Both the position numbers and the translations under genes were made by a program. Source: Mimachlamys varia (Eukaryota; Mollusca; Bivalvia; Pectinida; Pectinidae). Taken from it: 64,000 bases of DNA. Every line of letters begins with the position of its first letter. The stretch's first letter is position 1. The stretch lies in assembly GCA_947623455.1 (NCBI GenBank), contig OX392535.1, forward strand, positions 38,588,688 through 38,652,687. Reading direction: 5' to 3'. This document shows positions 58,107 to 64,000 of the stretch, in pieces. The notes below the pieces were generated by a model that did no database searches, was not told the origin of the DNA, and saw only the letters and a list, made by a program, of their open reading frames with translations.

Positions 58107-58926
58107 CCCTGTTAAAAATATCACGTATCAGATTTTACTTGTAGCTGTTATCACGTATCAGATATTGCTTGTAGCTGTTATCACGTATCAGATTTTACTT
58201 GTTGCTGTTTATAACGTATCAGATTTTACTTGTAGCTGTTATCACGTATCAGATTTTACTTGTTGCTGTTATCACGTATCAGATTTTACTTGTTGCTGTT
58301 ATCACGTATCAGATTTTACTTGTTGCTGTTATCACGTATCAGATTTTACTTGTAGCTGTTATTACGTATCAGATTTTACTTGTTGCTGTTATCACGTATC
58401 AGATTTTACTTGTTGCTGTTATCACGTATCAGATTTTACTTGTAGCTGTTATCACGTATCAGATTTTACTTGTTGCTGTTGTCACGTATCAGATTTTACT
58501 TGTTGCTGTTATCACGTATCAGATTTTACTTGTTGCTGTTGTCACGTATCAGATTTTACTTGTAGCTGTTGTCACGTATCAGATTTTACTTGTTGCTGTT
58601 ATCATGTATCAGATTTTACTTGTAGCTGTTGTCACTTATCAGATTTTACTTGTTGCTGTTATCACGTATCAGATTTTACTTGTTGCTGTTATCACGTATC
58701 AGATTTTACTTGTTGCTGTTATCACGTATCAGATTTTACTTGTTGCTGTTATCACGTATCAGACTTAACTTGTTGCTGTTATCACGTATCAGACTTTACT
58801 TGTAGCTGTTATCACGTATCAGATTTTACTTGTAGCTGTTATCACGTATCAGATTTTACTTGTAGCTGTTGTCACGTATCAGATTTTACTTGTAGCTGTT
58901 ATCATGTATCAGATTTTACTTGTTGA
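58107..58926. repeat. 30-bp minisatellite (~27 copies)
   Basis: Unit TTACTTGTTGCTGTTATCAC then GTATCAGATT, with GTTGC/GTAGC and TATC/TGTC variants. A 253-residue frame (SDFTCCCYHV repeated) and an overlapping 189-residue frame (ITYQILLVAV repeated) stay open only because the period is ten codons. No upstream promoter, signal peptide or splice context. Confidence 0.97.
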
Positions 58927-59458
58927 ATGAGTTTGTTTTATATCTATTTCCTGATGTAGCTTTCCCTTGTGGTTGCAGGAAGTCTGAATTATTGATCACC
59001 GTCAATAGAAACTTTCCTGGTCATCCTCTACAAGTGTACAGTGTGCCAGGTGGTCTGTTAGCTTTATATAGAAAAACAATTAGTCACCAGTCAATAACAG
59101 TTCATAATTTACCCATGATGAAAGAATGAAATATATGTACTTTATACAATCCAACCCCCCATCCCACCTTTTATTTATTACAAGACAATGGCCTATACAC
59201 TCACATTTTAAACATTGAATACATTATGTGTCAAAAACAAAAACAAACAAAAATTCTGTTCATTTGCATTATAAATGCATTTAAACTGTTTTCTTTGACC
59301 AATGACGGGGCCTAGCTATGACAGTTGTAAACCTACTGCACTCTGCAGTGACATCATGCACCTGTATTTTAGACTAAGTGTCTATACTACCGTAGCAGGT
59401 AAATTCTTTGAAAAAAAAACATTGCGTAAAGTGTGTCTGTACACATAGGTAGACAAAC

Positions 59459-60250
59459 AAGAGGCCCATAGGGCCTTATTGCTCACCAAATATTTGTGCA
59501 GTCATGACAAAATATTATCAATGAAAGTACTTTGTAAAAATTTCCATATTTTGGGTCAACTTTACTGAAGGAATATTCCAGACTTAATGAAACTTTATAC
59601 TACTTTACCTCATCACATTACAATTCAAATATCATTATCTAGGGCCTGGTATTGCAAAAGGAGATTTTTGAAAGAATAATATGTTTATGATCCCAGTGAC
59701 TTTGAAAAAGATATCAAGGCTATTTATCGAGGGAACTTTATAGAGCTTCATGCAAGGTACCTTTCGGCCAAGTATCAATTCTCCAGGCCTTTTGAGTATT
59801 CAGAAGATCTTTTTTAAATCCCTCCCCCCACTACCCAAGTCTGAAACTTGTGACCTTGAAAGAAGGTGATCAAGGTAATTATTTGAGGAAGCTTTTATAG
59901 TAATACATCCCGGGTACCGTAACAAGCTGTGCAAGTATCAGTACCCTATAGGCCTTCTTCTGGTTATTCAGAAGATTTTAAAAGGTTTCTTTTACACATT
60001 TACCTCTTGTGACCTTGAAAGTAGGTCAAGGTCATTTATTTGTGGAAACATCATAGTACTCCATGCGCGATACATACAGGCCAAATATCATGCTCTCGGT
60101 CTCCTGATTATTACAAAGAAATTTGTATCCATGTTTGAAAGTTGAAAGAAGGTCAAGGTAATTTATTTTAGGTCACTATATATGACTTTATCAAAGGTAC
60201 CTACAGGCAAAATATCATTGCTCTATTACCAATTACACATGAAATATTTG
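59459..60250 (+). mobile_element. 3'-truncated, decayed HINE-like element
   Basis: Starts AACAAGAGGCCCATAGGGCC, a palindrome like the start of 17294, followed by TTATTGCTCACC. Internal decayed units contain GTGACCTTGAAAGTAGGTCA and AGGTCATTT. No 3' hairpin was found. Confidence 0.55.
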
Positions 60251-60288
60251 CAGCCAAATTCCTGAAGGGACTGATACAACTAAAAGTC

Positions 60289-60560
60289 TAATGTAATGGA
60301 ACTCAGATGACAGGAAGCAGACATTTACTTGGCCTTATTCAAATGTATAATTTTTTTTTTTTTAATTTAAATGCATAAATCAGTTGTGACAAAAACATCT
60401 CAGAACTGTTGGTGAAATCTTTTCATGTAATGGAACCCATGACAGGAAACAGACATTTATTTACTTTGCCTCACTCAAATGTACATAGTATAACCTTTTT
60501 TCAAATTTCAATGCATAAATCAGTTGTGACAATAACATCCCAGGACTGCTGGTGAAATCC
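60289..60560. repeat. ~135-bp direct duplication
   Basis: Two copies (about 60289-60419 and 60424-60560) share ACAGGAAGCAGACATTTA / ACAGGAAACAGACATTTA, ATGCATAAATCAGTTGTGAC and TGGTGAAATC. Confidence 0.85.
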
Positions 60561-60789
60561 ATTGATTATTGTCAGACAGATCTGTCAGTTCAGCTACATA
60601 TCATCCCCTGTGTTATACCTACTCCAATTGATCTGCCCTTCCCACACACACGTGTACTACCATTGCCTGTTACTACACTATCTATAGGCCTGATCACTGA
60701 ACTGATAAAAGGTTGTTCCTTTTACTATAGAATAGTATTAAGGAAACAGGTAGGAGCTGGTATTGGATGCATTCCGTGACTCTCACACG

Positions 60790-61650
60790 TAATATACCCT
60801 CAGGTGCTGTTAAACCTTAAGCCATTCCCTCGCCTTGTATTTATCTAGCAGCTTTGCTCGTACAATTCTTTCTCAAGCATGATCACTCTAATATTACAAG
60901 AACATGCTACTTTAGACTGAAATAAATTTCCCTTAATGAGCACTTTTTGCAAGGGAAGATCTACTTGAATGTTGCCCTCGAGCTCTATGAGATTGGTGAC
61001 AGTACCAGGTTAAGACTATCATATATGTATACATACATTGTAGTTGTGCGTACAGTCAGAATCTTACAAAATACAAAGTCTGGACCACTACAAGGACCGT
61101 GTAGACCAAACGACACCAGTAATGAAGAATTTCCTGTTCTAGAGAGTGAACACTCTTACGACACTTAAAGCTGTGCTACTGCTATGGGTTTAAATCTACC
61201 ATCAAAACTAATCACTATCAAGCAGCTATTATACAATTCAAACAGAAAAGACATTGGTATAGGACATGCCTACTCAATCATCGCTCCGAGGATTAGTCAG
61301 ATTGAAATAAGGATTTCTACATATAGGATTAAGACCAGATTTTTCCGGTACATCCATGTGCTACCCCTGACAACTCTTTATTACTTTTACCAGGCTCCAT
61401 AATAATCTAACAAAGAGACAGATATGTAAGGTTTATAAAGGCAATTTAACATTGTACCTTTGTGCTGGGAGTATATAGAACAGAAACACCTGTCTATATA
61501 TAAAGTGTAATAAGATTATGAGATAATCTTAACATGAATCACAAACTAAGGCACAAGTTTCCTTCTAAATCAGATTATGTAATAGATTTACCACAAACTA
61601 CATACATGTGTAACCCTTTTCATCTTTTAAATTTTTGAATAATTTTAAAG
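60790..61650. other. Non-coding stretch, nothing recognised
   Basis: Only short, unconvincing frames; no repeat or RNA signal. Confidence 0.5.
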
Positions 61651-61658
61651 TTAATAGT

Positions 61659-61750
61659 TAACTCATTCAACCTGAAATTTCTCAAAATTACTATCAAACT
61701 TCTGTTTTTGGAGAGTCAAATGTGTGTTCACTCGGAGGTGAATGAGTTGA
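61659..61750. mobile_element. Short MITE related to 46534-46620
   Basis: TAACTCATTCAACCTGAAAT on the left and GGAGGTGAATGAGTTGA on the right are imperfect inverses. Confidence 0.5.
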
Positions 61751-64000
61751 AGCTACATGTACAGGGATCCAAATTACCGTCAATTGTTATACAAAATAAT
61801 GCATTTACTGAAAACATTTTTGTAAAGTTTACATATATAACATTTTTTACTTTAAAAAAAGATAATGTTTGAAATGCGTAATAGCTGTTCGATGATTTTG
61901 ACTATATTGTTCAGTTGAATATACATTAAACATTTTGTAAAATTCTCTACCCTCGGGCACAGAATTATTCTGTAAATAAATTTCCTGATTAAAACTTCTT
62001 AAACCAACATGTAACAAGATGATAATTATGGAGATGGAAACCATTTCTAACGGCCCCGCTGTTGCAAAGTAAAGCCAATATGTAAAGAATCTAAAATGAT
62101 ATTACATGTATAAAAGTGAGTCTAAATAAGGGTAATACTTATGAAGAACAGGCAAATTCAAGAGAACTACCAGGTAGATATGAAGTCCTATACATGCTTA
62201 GACCACATCAGCTCACAAATATAAATTAACTATAAATTGGTTGCATACAAAGATGATAGGCTACCAGATTATCGAGAGGGAAAATATATGTTTACCATCA
62301 AGAATCTCCCTGCTACCACAGGTCACAAAGATATGGTGCCAAAACAAATATTTTTTGGATGGATGGACAGACAGCTGACTATTACTACCAGTCGTCCACC
62401 TCTAATTATTTAAACTGAAGTTTATTCACAGTAAAATATTGTAAAATGATATTGATCTTCATTAGAGGATAGTTAATTATAGGCTACAACTTAATATTCA
62501 AGTCCAGTTTCGTGCCAGATCCAACCAGTTTATAAGAAACACAAGCTACAGGACATTTCAAAGAGAAGGAAGTGATATTATTTTCATACAACAAACCAAA
62601 CGTTCTACTATTTTTTGGCAATTAGAAAGAATACAGCACGGTTTATCAATCCGCTTATCACCAGAATGTGTAAAAGGTACTTGTTTCTCGGCGGATATTT
62701 CCAAGAACTGCTTCAGCCATCAAAATAACAAATACAGAAATTATTTCCTTATTCCGTGAATCTTAAGGGGATTCAGTGATACCTCTAAACATGTTGGCCA
62801 AAAAATCCAAGCCTTCTAATGGACATTGGTGCAAAGAACACCACATAATTACCAAAACATAGATGGGCCTGATACAGTGTATAAAAGCAATATTGTTGGC
62901 TTTAATAATGACATAGAAATCAGGCAAATATAGTTGATAAATGCAGGTTTTGAGTCTATAACATTTAAATGTTACTTCAAGTGCAAAGTTTATTACTTTT
63001 CCTACAGATCGCAAGCGCCCATGTTTTACACCAGCTGGTATGCATAAAGTCAGGTCTTATACATTTCATCATTGCTACAAATGTTACAAATTGCATGCAT
63101 ATCGAGAACAGTCTACTGTCTATAAGTTTCATCCTTTTTAGTAAAATCACAAGCTTATATGAAGATTTATTTCTTAGTCTGTGGACTAAAGCAGACATTT
63201 TAGATGTCAGTCAACTTTTCAAAGCATCATTTGAAAAAAAAAATAGCAGCATTAATTAGGCCTTTAGATATTGACTAGTAATTCACATTTCATCAAATTA
63301 TTATCACTTAATCATGATAGATAGTTATAGGGATAATACAGTGAAAATGACAAAGTGCTGTAAATGACCTCAGACGTGACCAATATTTTAGATACACCAT
63401 ATTCACTGTAATTAGCGCCCAGGACATGTAAAAATTAGAATTTACCCAGTAGCGGTAATACTCATGTTGTGAGATGGACATTAATGTCATCATTTTCGGA
63501 CAATTTGTCAACATATTCCTGAGTTGTAAAAATATTTTTCAGCGTACTAGCCCAAGGCTAGTAGGCACTAATAATCCACTAGCCCAAAAAAAAAATCTGC
63601 TAGCCCGACAAATACAAAATGGATTTAGCTGACAAAATTAATGATCTCTTATATACATGTACATGTATCTCATAAATATATCACAGGATGCAGATATATG
63701 TTTTCCTTTCTTTCAACAAAATTAAATTAATTGGAACTTTTAATTCATTAATGAATACCTTATTTATTATCAAAAATAACGAAAATAGTTTTTCCTCTTC
63801 CTGAAAATTGGTCCGGATTCCTGTTTCACTATTATAAAGCATCATAAACAAACATGACTGACTTGCCGACTTTTGCAGAGATGAACTTTATTTCTGCACC
63901 CTACCTGCTTAAATCAAATAAAAGAGAATGATTTGGAACCTAAAGGGCCATTTTGGTGGTTAGTATACAATAGACTTTCAATTTTACCTTAGCTATGAAT
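61751..64000. other. Non-coding right flank (probable endophilin 5' intron or upstream DNA)
   Basis: No coding exon recognised. Contains a CACTGTAATTAGCGCCCAGG fragment (63402-63421) of the 11474 MITE family and a short CTAGCCC-rich patch near 63545-63610. Confidence 0.45.

Noticed and set aside
58165..58926. 253-residue open frame, Cys-rich decapeptide repeats
   Set aside because: Created by a 30-bp minisatellite whose period is a multiple of three; overlapping frames are open as well and no gene signals are present.
51564..64000. N-terminal endophilin exons
   Set aside because: Searched by eye for the H1 insert and amphipathic-helix sequence on the minus strand; nothing convincing found, so they are assumed to lie outside the window.

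Overview
This window is animal nuclear DNA: AT-rich, with GT-AG introns, long introns and dense transposon, minisatellite and microsatellite content. Its short-interspersed and tandem-repeat families (tRNA-headed SINEs, 145-bp repeats built around a TGACCTTGAA / TCAAGGTCA motif, elements opening with AAGAGGCCC palindromes) point to a mollusc, most likely a bivalve. The species is not determined. Two conserved protein genes are present, convergent and each cut by a window edge.

Left part (1-5,300): seven exons on the plus strand encode the C-terminal ~262 residues of an RNF126/RNF115-type RING-H2 E3 ubiquitin ligase. Its N-terminal zinc finger lies upstream of base 1. From about 5,300 to 13,228 there is no gene, only a series of transposon remnants (including a broken Pax-like paired-domain ORF), a 34-bp minisatellite and several inverted-repeat MITEs.

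Right part (13,229-51,563 and beyond): on the minus strand, six exons (plus a probable 21-nt microexon) encode the C-terminal ~255 residues of endophilin A (SH3GL): the second part of the BAR domain, a short linker and the terminal SH3 domain. The first ~100 residues are not found and probably lie beyond base 64,000. One intron, between 50,311 and 16,715, spans 33.6 kb.

That intron holds the most striking structure: a 22.9-kb head-to-tail array (21,153-44,010) of seven copies of a large non-autonomous element. Each copy carries a tRNA-like segment with A/B boxes on the minus strand, a block of 464-bp monomers each containing a CRE palindrome and a YY1-like motif, a TAA microsatellite and a 3' hairpin ending CTAAT. 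Copies 1-2 retain a 5' hairpin and a 12-bp subterminal inverted repeat. Copies 3-7 (~3,024 bp each, nearly identical) have lost the first ~610 bp. A sequence-unrelated element at 17,294-19,430 has the same architecture, so both may be Helentron/HINE-like rolling-circle elements.

The rest of the endophilin introns and 5' flank hold minisatellites (22/43, 52, 57, 37 and 30 bp), palindromic MITEs, SINE fragments and a TTAA-flanked insertion sitting inside a 57-bp minisatellite. There is no evidence of bacterial genes, CRISPR or viral genes.
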